From positions 124,001-188,000 of the forward strand of contig JADJWA010000001.1 of assembly GCA_016716605.1 (NCBI GenBank): 64,000 nt of DNA, read 5' to 3'. Under the pieces are notes generated by a model, which saw only the letters and a list, made by a program, of their open reading frames with translations, was not told the DNA's origin and ran no database searches. This document shows positions 1-8,660 of the stretch, one piece after another. Within the stretch, counting starts at the first letter, position 1, and each line of letters opens with the position of its first letter. Source of the DNA: Flavobacteriales bacterium (GTDB lineage Bacteria; Bacteroidota; Bacteroidia; Flavobacteriales_F; PHOS-HE28). Made by a program: the position numbers and the translations under genes.

Positions 1-741
1 CTTCTGCAGATTGTCGCTCAGCGCGGCGATGTTCTCCTTGTAGCGCTTGGTGTCGTCCACCGAGTTGCGCAGGTTGGTCATCATCTCGCCCATACCCTCG
101 AACATCTGGTTCGCGGCCTCGAGCTTCTCGCGGCTGGTCTTCAACTGCAACTCATACATCTCGTTGAGCGCGGTCAGGTTCTGGCTCATCTGGCGCAGGC
201 CCTCACCGGCATGACGACCGGCCTCCACGTTCTGTGTGAGCCCCGTGAGGCTCTCGCTGGCCTTCATGTAGGTCTCGCCCAGGTTGCTCACCTTGCTCGC
301 GGCATCCTTCAGGCTAGTGGTGTAATCGTTTGTGGCCGAGGCTGCGCTGGTGATCTGGCCCATGCTCTTGGCATTGTCGCTCAGGCTGCGCATGCCATCA
401 CCAAGGCTAGCGATGAGCTCGGGTTCGATCTTGGCGCTCTCGAGCATATCGTCCAGCTGCTCGGTGATCGATCGCTGGTCCTCTTTCTTGAAGTCATCGC
501 CCTCTGCCTTCTCGCCAGTGGCCAACTCCGGGTACACCAAGCTCCAATCGGGATCCTCATGCGGCGGCTCGAAAGCCGAGAAGAAGAAGATGATGGCCTC
601 GGTGCTCAGACCAAGGATCAGGAAAAAGTCGGCCAAAGGCCAGTGCTGGATCTTGAAGAGCGCACCCACGATCACGACCGCTGCACCGAGTCCGTACAGC
701 TTGGCCATGAAGTTCTTCCACTTCTTGCTGCCTGGTTTCAT
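1..741 (-). CDS. gldL: Type IX secretion / gliding motor protein GldL (3' end cut off by window)
   Basis: Inner-membrane subunit of the proton-driven motor (GldL with GldM) that powers type IX secretion and gliding. The start is the ATG at 741-739, reading MKPGSKKWKNF, preceded by an AAGGAAG ribosome site. Two membrane helices follow, about residues 14-33 and 37-57. Glu48 in the second helix (LSTEAII) corresponds to the glutamate known to be essential for proton coupling in Flavobacterium GldL; Glu58 follows. After the membrane part comes a long helical cytoplasmic region rich in Gln, Asn and Met. 247 codons are visible and the frame is open to the window edge. It lies 96 bp after gldK in the same direction, the usual gldKLMN order. 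The identification is firm; only the C-terminus is unseen. Confidence 0.93.
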   Translation of the reverse strand, partial: MKPGSKKWKNFMAKLYGLGAAVVIVGALFKIQHWPLADFFLILGLSTEAIIFFFSAFEPPHEDPDWSLVYPELATGEKAEGDDFKKEDQRSITEQLDDMLESAKIEPELIASLGDGMRSLSDNAKSMGQITSAASATNDYTTSLKDAASKVSNLGETYMKASESLTGLTQNVEAGRHAGEGLRQMSQNLTALNEMYELQLKTSREKLEAANQMFEGMGEMMTNLRNSVDDTKRYKENIAALSDNLQK

Positions 742-837
742 TGTTCTTCCTTGCGTTTGAGGTTCGTCTGGAGTGTTGGGAATGGCTGTTGAATGCGGCA
801 GCGCTGGTTCAGTAACGGCCGCGGTTCACAGTAGGAT

Positions 838-2199
838 CTAAAGGTCTTCGGCGTTCACGGCCTTGCCGCGGCCCAGGTAGGTCATCACTGACCGGAATCC
901 GATATAGGCCTTGGTGGTGTCCTGGTACTCGTAGCTGCGCGTACCGGTCTGCATGTAGTACCCGATGTCCTTCCACGAGCCGCCACGAATCACTTTGCGC
1001 TTAAGTGACGGGGCATCGGTAGCGAGCGCATCGTAGGCGTACTCAGGGTTCAGGTCATGGGCGAAATCGTACACGCTTTCATCGTAGGCAGTGCTCGTCC
1101 ATTCACTCACGTTGCCGGCCATCTGGTAAAGGCCGTAGTCGTTCGGGGTGTAGCTGTCCACCGGCACGGTGTGGAAACCTCCATCGTCCACGTAATTGCC
1201 ATGCAGGGGCTTGAAGTTGCCGAGGAAGCAGCCTTGGCGGTTGCGCACATAGGGGCCGCCCCAAGGGTAGGGCGCCAAGTCCAAGCCGCCGCGAGAGGCG
1301 TACTCCCACTCGGCCTCGGTTGGCAGTCGAAAGCGGTTCACGAAGGCCTCTCCATTGTGCTCCAGCCAGCTGTTCATGAGTTGCGTGCGCCACACGTTGA
1401 AGGCATTGGCCTGCACCCAAGTGATGCCCACCACCGGATAATCGTCATAGGCTGGATGCCAGAAATAATTCTCGGTCATCGGCTCATTGAACGAGTAGGT
1501 GAAATCATGCACCCAAACCAGCGTGTCGGGATACACGTTGATCACTTCCTTGATGATGAATTTGCTGCGGTCACTATGTCCGCGAATCGCATTGTTCTGA
1601 CCCTTGGTGTTGGTGTAGCTAAGATCCAGGTCGCGAGCCCAATTGCTCGGCGTGCCCTTGCGCGCGGCTTCCTTGAGGTCAATCCAGTAGTACTCGAACA
1701 TGAGCTTGCGCGTGTCGAACTCTTTGCGACGGTAGAAGCGCTCGCTTTCGCTGAGGAACATATCGGCCAATGCCTCGCGCTCTTCATCGCCCCACCAATT
1801 GATCTTGGTCCTCCAATTCAGAACCGGCGGATCCAACTCCTCTCCGAATTCATCCTCTGTTGTAACGTGCTCACCGATATCCTCATCACCGAGGATCCGC
1901 TTCGCGATGGAGTCGCGGACGTACTCCACGAACTGGCGGTATTCGTTGTTGGTGATCTCCGTTTGATCGATGTAGAAGGCCTGCACCGAGACGGTCTTGC
2001 TCTTGTTGTTGATCGCGTATGGCACGTCCTGGTCGCTAGGACCCATGACGTAACTGCCCATGGGGATGTAATTCATCCCATACGGATCAATCTGAAACCA
2101 GCCGGGCCTGCCCAGCGCGCCAGTCAGTTGCCCCTGACCGCCTCCGCCACAGCTCGCCAGCAAGCCGATGGCACCGAGATACAAGATGGGACGTTGCAT
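838..2199 (-). CDS. gldK: Type IX secretion lipoprotein GldK (formylglycine-generating-enzyme fold)
   Basis: Outer-membrane-associated lipoprotein that, with GldN, forms the periplasmic ring of the type IX secretion system. The chosen start is the ATG at 2199-2197 (MQRPILYLGAIG) because a lipoprotein signal with lipobox LLASC follows at once and AGGAAG lies just upstream; an open frame reaches 2283 but adds a non-signal extension. The protein is 453 aa. Its C-terminal half is an FGE-sulfatase fold: RLPTEAEWEYASRGG, YPWGG, DYGLYQMAGNVSEW and VIRGGSWKD are all readable. It lies between the porP/sprF-like gene and gldL. GldK is a structural member of the FGE family rather than a known enzyme. 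Certain by motif content and position. Confidence 0.94.
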   Translation of the reverse strand: MQRPILYLGAIGLLASCGGGGQGQLTGALGRPGWFQIDPYGMNYIPMGSYVMGPSDQDVPYAINNKSKTVSVQAFYIDQTEITNNEYRQFVEYVRDSIAKRILGDEDIGEHVTTEDEFGEELDPPVLNWRTKINWWGDEEREALADMFLSESERFYRRKEFDTRKLMFEYYWIDLKEAARKGTPSNWARDLDLSYTNTKGQNNAIRGHSDRSKFIIKEVINVYPDTLVWVHDFTYSFNEPMTENYFWHPAYDDYPVVGITWVQANAFNVWRTQLMNSWLEHNGEAFVNRFRLPTEAEWEYASRGGLDLAPYPWGGPYVRNRQGCFLGNFKPLHGNYVDDGGFHTVPVDSYTPNDYGLYQMAGNVSEWTSTAYDESVYDFAHDLNPEYAYDALATDAPSLKRKVIRGGSWKDIGYYMQTGTRSYEYQDTTKAYIGFRSVMTYLGRGKAVNAEDL

Positions 2200-2324
2200 G
2201 TTCTTCCTGTTTTGCCGATCGGTTCTTCCTTGCAGGGACCCTTGACCTTCAGGCGATTCGGGTAAGCGAACACCTTGAGCCAAGCACTTTACGGCAGTTG
2301 AGGTTCAGTGGTTTCGGACGTTGA

Positions 2325-3254
2325 TCAAAGGAAACGCGGGTGACTATGGCGCTGCACGTTGGGCGGTTTCACCAGCAAGGTGCAGAAATTCACCATGATC
2401 TCGTGGCTTCCGCTGCTGTAATTCCGGAGTTTCGAAGTGGTTACGTCGTAGCTGTATCCGATGCGCATCATCGACTTGGTGGTGGGCTTGAACTGGTAGC
2501 CGATGAGCGGGGCGATGAAGTCACTGGTGCTGTAGGAAACGCCCAGCCAGACCATGTTATTATAGAGGAAGTTGGCTGTGAGGTCGAACTGGGTCGAGGT
2601 CCCATCCATCTTGATCAGCGCGCTCGGCTGGAGGATGTACTTCTGATTCCCTTGAAGCGCCCAGTTGTAACCCGCCTGTACGAAATAATGCCGGCGCTGC
2701 TGGATGCTCACGTTGCGCAGTTCAACCTCCGTAAGGTGCGTGCTGCTGATACCGGCCCAGAGCGTCTTGCTCGTGTAGTAGATGCCAGCTGCAAGATCCC
2801 AACCCATGTCAGAATTTCCATTCGCCGGGATGGCATTATCACCAGGAACCCCATCGGTGGCAACCCATTTGTTGCCCAAGGTGTGGCTCATCATGCCAGC
2901 GGCAAGGCCGATTCCAAAAGTCCCTGGACCCAATCGACGATGGAAGGAGTAGCTCAATCGAGCATAGGTGCTCTTCTGCTGACCCAACTCATCCATGAAC
3001 ACAGAGAGGCCAACTCCGGAGCTGATTCTGGCGATCTTGCCTTGGGCGTTGAGCAGCGCGGTCTTCGGCGCGCCATCGAAGCCCGTCCATTGCTGGCGCA
3101 GCATCAAGGTGCCACAGAGCTCCCCGGACGTGCCGGCCACACCGGGATTGATGGACAGGCGATCGAACATGTACTGCGTGAACTTCGGGTCTTGCTGGGC
3201 GAACGACGCGCCCGCGATTGCCGCGCAGCAGATTGCAGTAGCTATCCCCCTCAT
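2325..3254 (-). CDS. PorP/SprF family type IX secretion membrane protein
   Basis: Outer-membrane beta-barrel of the PorP/SprF family; such proteins help export or anchor type IX cargos, often at a gldKLMN locus. The start is the ATG at 3254-3252 (MRGIATAICC), which gives a signal peptide ending ASFAQ, followed by QDPKFTQYMFD and the family hallmark SINPGVAGT. 309 aa with alternating amphipathic strands, ending near VNFCTLL. An upstream extension of 27 codons is open but would bury the signal peptide. A promoter-like TTTG-N17-TATATTGG lies just upstream. It is followed 125 bp later by gldK. The specific cargo cannot be read from the sequence. Confidence 0.88.
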   Translation of the reverse strand: MRGIATAICCAAIAGASFAQQDPKFTQYMFDRLSINPGVAGTSGELCGTLMLRQQWTGFDGAPKTALLNAQGKIARISSGVGLSVFMDELGQQKSTYARLSYSFHRRLGPGTFGIGLAAGMMSHTLGNKWVATDGVPGDNAIPANGNSDMGWDLAAGIYYTSKTLWAGISSTHLTEVELRNVSIQQRRHYFVQAGYNWALQGNQKYILQPSALIKMDGTSTQFDLTANFLYNNMVWLGVSYSTSDFIAPLIGYQFKPTTKSMMRIGYSYDVTTSKLRNYSSGSHEIMVNFCTLLVKPPNVQRHSHPRFL

Positions 3255-3323
3255 GCTGGTTTTCCGTTCGGTTTGGAGCCTTACACACGCTGGGACAGGC
3301 AAAAGCCTGCCCCAGAACCGGCG

Positions 3324-3352
3324 CCAATATAGCAATTCCCCTTTCCTGCAAA
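3324..3352 (-). promoter_or_regulatory. Promoter-like element before the porP/sprF-like gene
   Basis: On the minus strand TTTG (3352-3349) is separated by 17 bp from TATATTGG (3331-3324), one mismatch from the Bacteroidota -7 consensus TAnnTTTG with a -33 TTTG. It lies about 70 bp upstream of the chosen ATG. Confidence 0.5.
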
Positions 3353-3410
3353 TTCCTGTTAAGCCCGGCGCGGGATTAAGCGTTGGGCCAACACGACAGA
3401 AGAGGTCCGC

Positions 3411-4583
3411 TCAAGCTAGTTTCTGGAAGGTCCGCCACCAGCGATCAGGCACTTCTTCCCGACAGGCTGCTTGGTAATCCGAATAGGAGCATGGCACGAG
3501 ATGATGCCTCTCGAAGCGGGCCTCCTGCTCGGCCTTGTAGGGCACGTCCATCCACCAGCGGTCGCTCACCGAGCTCTTATAGAAGACCAGTTCCTGCTCG
3601 TGGCCACGTATCGGGATGCGGAATCGGGTGAAGCGCTTGCGGTCGAGCCAGGGCAGGTCGTTGGTACGGCTGCGAAAGCCATCGAGGAAGCACCAAACCA
3701 TTTGGGCGGCCAATTGGGCGCTTACGCCTTCCTCGTCGCGACCCGGATCGAGCTCGTAGATTCCCAGCGAGCTGACCTTCTCGCTAACTCCCGCATACCG
3801 CATGAGCTGGCAGGCCTCGTCGCCGGCCAGTCCGTTCGGGCTTGGCCAAGTGGTTCCGGGGGCATCGGCGCGCCGGATTGCGCTCATGTCCACGCTCAAT
3901 GTATCGGCATTGCGCAGCACTGGTTCGGCATCGGCGATATTCTGGCGCAGCTCCCCAAGGCGGTGGGTATCGAAGAGCAGCCGTTCCATCAATTCAATAC
4001 CGGGCTGGTCAACGAAGTAAGTCTGATAACCCAGGTTGCTGTAGTTGAACAGGTAATTGGGCTGGCGGAGCACAATGTGGCTCAGATAGCTGGTATCGGC
4101 CAGGTTCTGCCCCGGCTCACCCAGATCGAATCGACTGTCGATGCAAACCAGATTCGCGGTGCGCTCGAGTTTCTCATAGGCCAGGTATTGACTGAACGTG
4201 TGGCCTTGGCCACCGCCTAGGAGCACCGGCACGATGTTCAAGCGCATCAATTCGGCGAGTGTCTCGGCCACAGCATGCTGTGTATCGGCTGCGGTGGCCC
4301 CGGAATGTATGTCCCCCAGGTCGATCAGCGGAACGGACGACGCGGGCTGATAAAGCCGATAGAGCTCTGCGCGGATGGCATCCGGGGCATTCACGCAAGC
4401 GCGCGGTTTGGCGTGGCCGGGATCATCGAGCACGCCGAAGAGGGCCACTTGCTTGCCTTCGAGCGATGGGAAGTCGCGGCCATGGCTGAAGAAGGCGGTT
4501 CCATCACCCAAGGTTTGACCGGCCCATTCCGGACGATTGCGCCCGAATCGCTCAGAGGGCTGGAAATAGATGCTGATGTCCAT
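3411..4583 (-). CDS. Arginase/formimidoylglutamase-family protein with altered metal site
   Basis: 390 aa member of the ureohydrolase fold (arginase, agmatinase, formimidoylglutamase). Family landmarks are GGGQGH at 123-128, a DSRFD segment at 149-153, SVDMS at 230-234 and YELDPG starting at 276. In active enzymes the matching motifs are GGxH, DxHxD and DxD, which hold two manganese ions. Here His of the second motif is Arg151 and the second Asp of the third is Ser234, so two of six expected ligands are lost. A catalytic ureohydrolase activity is therefore doubtful; a binding or scaffolding role is possible. It sits between topA and the type IX genes in the same direction, with a 108-bp gap to topA. 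The fold assignment is secure; the function is unknown. Confidence 0.82.
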   Translation of the reverse strand: MDISIYFQPSERFGRNRPEWAGQTLGDGTAFFSHGRDFPSLEGKQVALFGVLDDPGHAKPRACVNAPDAIRAELYRLYQPASSVPLIDLGDIHSGATAADTQHAVAETLAELMRLNIVPVLLGGGQGHTFSQYLAYEKLERTANLVCIDSRFDLGEPGQNLADTSYLSHIVLRQPNYLFNYSNLGYQTYFVDQPGIELMERLLFDTHRLGELRQNIADAEPVLRNADTLSVDMSAIRRADAPGTTWPSPNGLAGDEACQLMRYAGVSEKVSSLGIYELDPGRDEEGVSAQLAAQMVWCFLDGFRSRTNDLPWLDRKRFTRFRIPIRGHEQELVFYKSSVSDRWWMDVPYKAEQEARFERHHLVPCSYSDYQAACREEVPDRWWRTFQKLA

Positions 4584-4691
4584 CGGCAGGTATCCGGAGC
4601 AGGCCGGCGAGCGCCTGCGAAAATGAACCGGGTATAGGCTCCGCGCATGGAGGCACCCGACTCAACTTCGCACAAGGCGATGTGAGCAGCT

Positions 4692-7271
4692 CTAAGGCTT
4701 CTTCTTCGTGGCCGGCTTGCGTGCCTTCTTCGCTGGCGCCTTGGCCGCGCTCCTGCCGGCGGTCTTCGATGCCACGCGTCCACCTTTCTTCCCGCCCTTC
4801 TTCTCTGGTGCAGCGGCTAACAGCGCCGTAGCCGCTTCCAACGTGAGCTCTTCCGGCTTCTGCTCCTTGGGCACGTTGGCGTTCTTGCTGCCATCCGTGA
4901 TGTACGGCCCATATCGGCCCGCAAGCACCTGGATGCCTGAACCCTCGAATTCCTTCAGGATGTTCTGCCGAACGCCTGCCAGCTTGGCCTCGATCAGCTC
5001 GATGCCGCGTTCCAGCGTCACTGTCGGAGGCTCCTCGCCTTTCGGAATGTTGGCGTAGGTCTTCTGGTATTTCACGAAAGGTCCGAAGCGGCCACGGCCC
5101 ACCACGAGCATCTCGCCCTTGTACTCGCCGAGGTCGCGCGTGGCACTGGCCGCCTTCTTCAGGTCGATGAGCTCCACAGCTCGTGCCAGCGAAATCTCGA
5201 GCGGGTCATCATCGGGCGTGAGGCTGGCGTAAGTGCTGCCCAACCGCACATATGGACCGAAGCGGCCAATGCCTACCGAGCACACTTCGCCATCGCGCTC
5301 TCCCAGGGTGCGTGGCAATTTGAAGAGATTCATGGCCTCCTCGAAGGTGACCGATGCGATGCTCTGGTCTTTACGCAGGCTGGCAAAGCGGGGCTTCTCC
5401 TCGTCCTCGGCGCTGCCGATCTGGATCATGGGACCGAAGCGGCCGATGCGGGCCACGACGTCCTTGCCGCTCACGGGGTCCTTGCCCAGGATACGGGCAC
5501 CAGTAGCGCGTTCCGCGGTGTCCTTCACGGTGCCCAGTGTGGCGTGGAAGGGCTTGTAGAAGCGGGCGATCATCTCGCGCCAGTTCTCCTTGCCCTCGGC
5601 AATCACGTCGAACTCCTCCTCCACTTTCGCCGTGAAGTTCAGGTCCACGATCACGGGGAAGTGCTCCACGAGGAAGTCGTTCACTACCATGCCGATGTCT
5701 GATGGGAAAAGCTTCTGCTTCTCGGCGCCAGCGTTCTCACTGGCGGTCTTCTCAGCGATCTCACCCTCGGCCAAGGTGAGGATGCGGTAGGCGCGCGGCG
5801 TTCCATCGCGGCTCTCCTTCACCACGTAACCGCGCTTCTGCACGGTGCTGATGGTGGGCGCGTAGGTGCTCGGTCGGCCGATGCCGAGTTCTTCGAGTTT
5901 CTTCACCAGGCTCGCTTCGGTGTAGCGCGGCGCGGGGCGCTCGTAGCGCTGCGTGGCGGTCATCTCGCGGAGTTGCAACGCTTCGCCTTGGCGCATCTCG
6001 GGTAGCAGGCCTTCCTGTTCCTCGTCGCCCTCATCGTCGCGGCCCTCCATGTACACCTTGAGGAAACCGTCGAAGAGGATCACTTCGCCCTGCGCGCGCA
6101 ATTGTTCGTTGGGGCGCGTGCTGATGTTGATGTCCACCACGGTCTTCTCCAGTTCGGCGTCGGCCATCTGGCTGGCCAGCGTGCGCTTCCAGATCAGGTC
6201 GTACAGGCGCTCGGCATCGGTGTCGCTGCCGGCATTGCGCACGGCCATGTCGGTTGGGCGGATGGCCTCGTGCGCCTCTTGCGCGCCTTTGCTCTTGCTG
6301 GTGAAACGGCGGCTCTTGCTGTAGCGCTCACCGTACTGCGTGCTGATCTGCCCCGCCGCTGCGGCGATGGCCTGCTCGCTCAGGTTCACCGAATCGGTAC
6401 GCATGTAGGTGATATGCCCTTGCTCGTAGAGCCCTTGGGCAATGCGCATTGTGCGGTCCACGCCGTAGCCGAGCTTGCGGCTGGCCTCCTGCTGCAAGGT
6501 GCTCGTGGTGAAGGGCGCGGCTGGCGTGCGCTTGCCGGGCTTCTTCTCCACGGCGCCCACCGTGTACACTGCGCCGATGCATCCTTGCAGGAAGGCCATG
6601 GCCTCCGCCTCGGTGGCGAAGCGTGCGGGCAGCTCAGCCTTTACCGTGGCGCCTTTCTCCGTGATGAGCACCGCAGTGACCTTGAATGCGCTCTTGCTGT
6701 CGAAGCCGAGGATCTCGCGCTCACGCTCCACGATCAAGCGAACGGCAACGCTTTGCACGCGGCCCGCGCTGAGGCTGGGCTTCACTTTGCGCCAGAGCAC
6801 GGGGCTGAGCTCATAGCCCACCAGTCGATCCAGCACGCGACGGGCCTGTTGCGCATCAACCAAGTGGATATCAATCGTGCGCGGGCTCTCCATGGCCTTG
6901 GTCACGGCCTGCTTGGTGATCTCATTGAATGTGATGCGCTTCACCTTTTCATCGCTGAGCTGCAAGGCTTCCTTCAGGTGCCAGCTGATGGCCTCCCCTT
7001 CGCGGTCTTCGTCGGTCGCGAGCCACACCATGGCTGCTTTGTCGCTGGCCTTCTTCAGTTCGGCCAACCGCCCTTTCTTGTCATCAGGGATGATATAGGT
7101 GGGCTCGAAGCCGTTCTCCACATCCACGCTCAGGTCACGCTCTGGAAGATCACGGACATGGCCATAGCTGCTTAGCACGGTGTATCCCTCGCCGAGATAT
7201 TTCTCAATGGTCTTCGCCTTGGCTGGCGACTCCACGATCACCAGATCACCGCTCGCGTTCTTCTTGGCCAT
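4692..7271 (-). CDS. topA: DNA topoisomerase I
   Basis: Type IA topoisomerase that relaxes negative supercoils by transient cleavage of one strand. 859 aa. The Toprim domain is at the N-terminus (VIVESPAKAKTIEKYLG, then TDEDREGEAISWHL with the acidic metal-binding residues). The catalytic tyrosine is Tyr289 in ITYMRTDS. The C-terminal half carries several TopA C-terminal repeats (GRFGPMIQIG, GRFGPYVRLG, GRFGPFVKY, GRYGPYI) instead of zinc fingers, and ends in a Lys/Ala-rich basic tail of about 40 residues that probably binds DNA. The start ATG at 7271 directly precedes AKKNASGDLVIVESPAKA. It is divergent from msrB. Full length and intact. Confidence 0.97.
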   Translation of the reverse strand: MAKKNASGDLVIVESPAKAKTIEKYLGEGYTVLSSYGHVRDLPERDLSVDVENGFEPTYIIPDDKKGRLAELKKASDKAAMVWLATDEDREGEAISWHLKEALQLSDEKVKRITFNEITKQAVTKAMESPRTIDIHLVDAQQARRVLDRLVGYELSPVLWRKVKPSLSAGRVQSVAVRLIVEREREILGFDSKSAFKVTAVLITEKGATVKAELPARFATEAEAMAFLQGCIGAVYTVGAVEKKPGKRTPAAPFTTSTLQQEASRKLGYGVDRTMRIAQGLYEQGHITYMRTDSVNLSEQAIAAAAGQISTQYGERYSKSRRFTSKSKGAQEAHEAIRPTDMAVRNAGSDTDAERLYDLIWKRTLASQMADAELEKTVVDINISTRPNEQLRAQGEVILFDGFLKVYMEGRDDEGDEEQEGLLPEMRQGEALQLREMTATQRYERPAPRYTEASLVKKLEELGIGRPSTYAPTISTVQKRGYVVKESRDGTPRAYRILTLAEGEIAEKTASENAGAEKQKLFPSDIGMVVNDFLVEHFPVIVDLNFTAKVEEEFDVIAEGKENWREMIARFYKPFHATLGTVKDTAERATGARILGKDPVSGKDVVARIGRFGPMIQIGSAEDEEKPRFASLRKDQSIASVTFEEAMNLFKLPRTLGERDGEVCSVGIGRFGPYVRLGSTYASLTPDDDPLEISLARAVELIDLKKAASATRDLGEYKGEMLVVGRGRFGPFVKYQKTYANIPKGEEPPTVTLERGIELIEAKLAGVRQNILKEFEGSGIQVLAGRYGPYITDGSKNANVPKEQKPEELTLEAATALLAAAPEKKGGKKGGRVASKTAGRSAAKAPAKKARKPATKKKP

Positions 7272-7467
7272 GCTTCCCCGAAGATTTTTCAGGGCGGCAA
7301 ATAAAAGGGCGCCGCCCGCGATTCCTGACGACGATTCGCCTACCGCGGGCGCTTCCCCTTTAGGGGAAGGGAAATTTCAACACCTGGCGCATCCGAACCG
7401 AACGCGTGCCTCACGGGTTCTTGCAACAACCTCTGTCATGCGCGCGCCGCACACACGACCATCGGGC
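7272..7467. other. Divergent intergenic region topA / msrB
   Basis: 196 bp between the two start codons. It holds a perfect 8-bp hairpin (7352-7359 with 7362-7369, two-base loop) and a weak minus-strand -7-like element TTTATTTG (7305-7298) that could serve topA. No convincing promoter for msrB was found. Confidence 0.4.
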
Positions 7468-8019
7468 ATGAGATCCCGCAACATCGTCCCCACCCTCCTC
7501 TCTTCGCTGCTGCTCATCGCCTGCGGAAGCAGTAACGGACAAGCACCGAAAGCACCTGCCATGAGCACCAACGACATGTCTCAGTACGACCACAGCTCGA
7601 ATCCTTACTACTCGCACACCGACACCAACAAGCTGAACGTGGCGCTGAGCGAATGGAAGGAACTACTGCCCGCCGACCTCTACTACATCGCCTTCGAGAA
7701 GGGCACTGAGCGCGCCTTCACCGGCAAGTACTGGGACTTCGAGGGCATCGGCACCTACGCCTGCGCGGTATGCGGCAACGTGCTCTTCCAGGCCGACAGC
7801 AAATTCGCGAGCAGCTGCGGTTGGCCCAGCTTCTTCCAAGCCACGCGCAAGGATGCCATCCTCTACCACGAGGACCGCACCTTCGGCATGGTGCGCACGG
7901 AGACCACATGCGGGCGCTGCGGCGCTCACCTCGGCCACGTGTTCGATGATGGTCCGAAGCCTACGGGCCGACGGTATTGCATCAACAGCGTGAGCTTGGA
8001 GTTCATCGGGAAGAAGTAG
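7468..8019 (+). CDS. msrB: Peptide-methionine (R)-S-oxide reductase, lipoprotein form
   Basis: Reduces methionine-R-sulfoxide in proteins. The start is the ATG at 7468 (MRSRNIVPTL), giving a lipoprotein signal with lipobox LLLIAC, so this copy is membrane-anchored and works in the envelope. The mature part carries the two zinc CxxC pairs (CAVCG and CGRCG), the SCGWPSF substrate loop and the catalytic Cys in GRRYCINSVSLEF. 183 aa. The frame is open further upstream into topA, but that part is antisense to topA and has no signal sequence. Likely repairs oxidised envelope proteins. The identification is firm; the exact start is the only doubt (ATG 7438 is an alternative). Confidence 0.94.
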   Translation: MRSRNIVPTLLSSLLLIACGSSNGQAPKAPAMSTNDMSQYDHSSNPYYSHTDTNKLNVALSEWKELLPADLYYIAFEKGTERAFTGKYWDFEGIGTYACAVCGNVLFQADSKFASSCGWPSFFQATRKDAILYHEDRTFGMVRTETTCGRCGAHLGHVFDDGPKPTGRRYCINSVSLEFIGKK

Positions 8020-8126
8020 CGAAACCAAGCTGGCGCGTGGAGTTGCTCCCACGCCTCGTGGTCTATGCCATGGTGCCGATCAATACCATAGGGATGGATC
8101 GCAAGCAACCTAGCTTCACACCCACC

Positions 8127-8597
8127 ATGCGCAGCATAATCCTATCCACAGCCCTCCTCATCTGCGCGCAACTTCTTGCCCAGGAACCGCAACCCGCTGT
8201 TCCGCCCGCCAACGCGAAAACACATCTCGCGAAGACCTACCCCAAAGCCACCGTGAAGGAATGGAAACAAGGCACCAAGCTCTTCCGCGCGGAATTCACG
8301 CTGAAGGGCGAGAAGCACACGGCCGTGTACACCACCGAAGGCGCCTGGGTGCGCACCGAGCACGACATCAAGAAGGACGAATTGCCCGGCACCATCGCTC
8401 GTGCACTTAAGGCAAGCAAATTCGGGGCGTGGAAAATTGAAGACGTCGAAGAGCACGCTACACCAGAGCACGCAAGCCTCTTCAAACTGAAAGTGGAATC
8501 GGAGAAGGAGAAGGCCGAGCTCTCCTACTTGCCGGATGGGAAGTTGCTGAAGGAGGAGGTGAAGGCGAGGAAGGTGAAGGATCCGAAGGGCAGCTAG
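8127..8597 (+). CDS. PepSY-like secreted protein
   Basis: 156 aa. It begins with a signal peptide (MRSIILSTALLICAQLLAQ) from the ATG at 8127. The mature region is very Lys/Glu-rich and has the pattern of PepSY-like proteins of Bacteroidota: KTYPKATVKEW, then short beta segments such as FRAEFTLKGEKHTAVY and YTTEGAWVRTE, and a second half-repeat ending with YLPDGKLLKEE. Such proteins are periplasmic; their role is not established. It is followed closely by miaB on the same strand but separated by a promoter element. The family call rests on pattern only and is moderate. Confidence 0.7.
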   Translation: MRSIILSTALLICAQLLAQEPQPAVPPANAKTHLAKTYPKATVKEWKQGTKLFRAEFTLKGEKHTAVYTTEGAWVRTEHDIKKDELPGTIARALKASKFGAWKIEDVEEHATPEHASLFKLKVESEKEKAELSYLPDGKLLKEEVKARKVKDPKGS

Positions 8598-8634
8598 GCG
8601 CACTGCCACCCTGTCAGCCAACCCTTAGCCCCGC

Positions 8635-8642
8635 TACCTTTG
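8635..8642 (+). promoter_or_regulatory. -7 promoter element TACCTTTG before miaB
   Basis: Exact match to the Bacteroidota -7 consensus TAnnTTTG. If used, transcription would begin around 8648-8650, which places the TTG at 8640 inside the promoter and favours the in-frame GTG at 8661 as the miaB start. Confidence 0.65.
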
Positions 8643-8660
8643 GCGCCCTTTCCGGACGGC

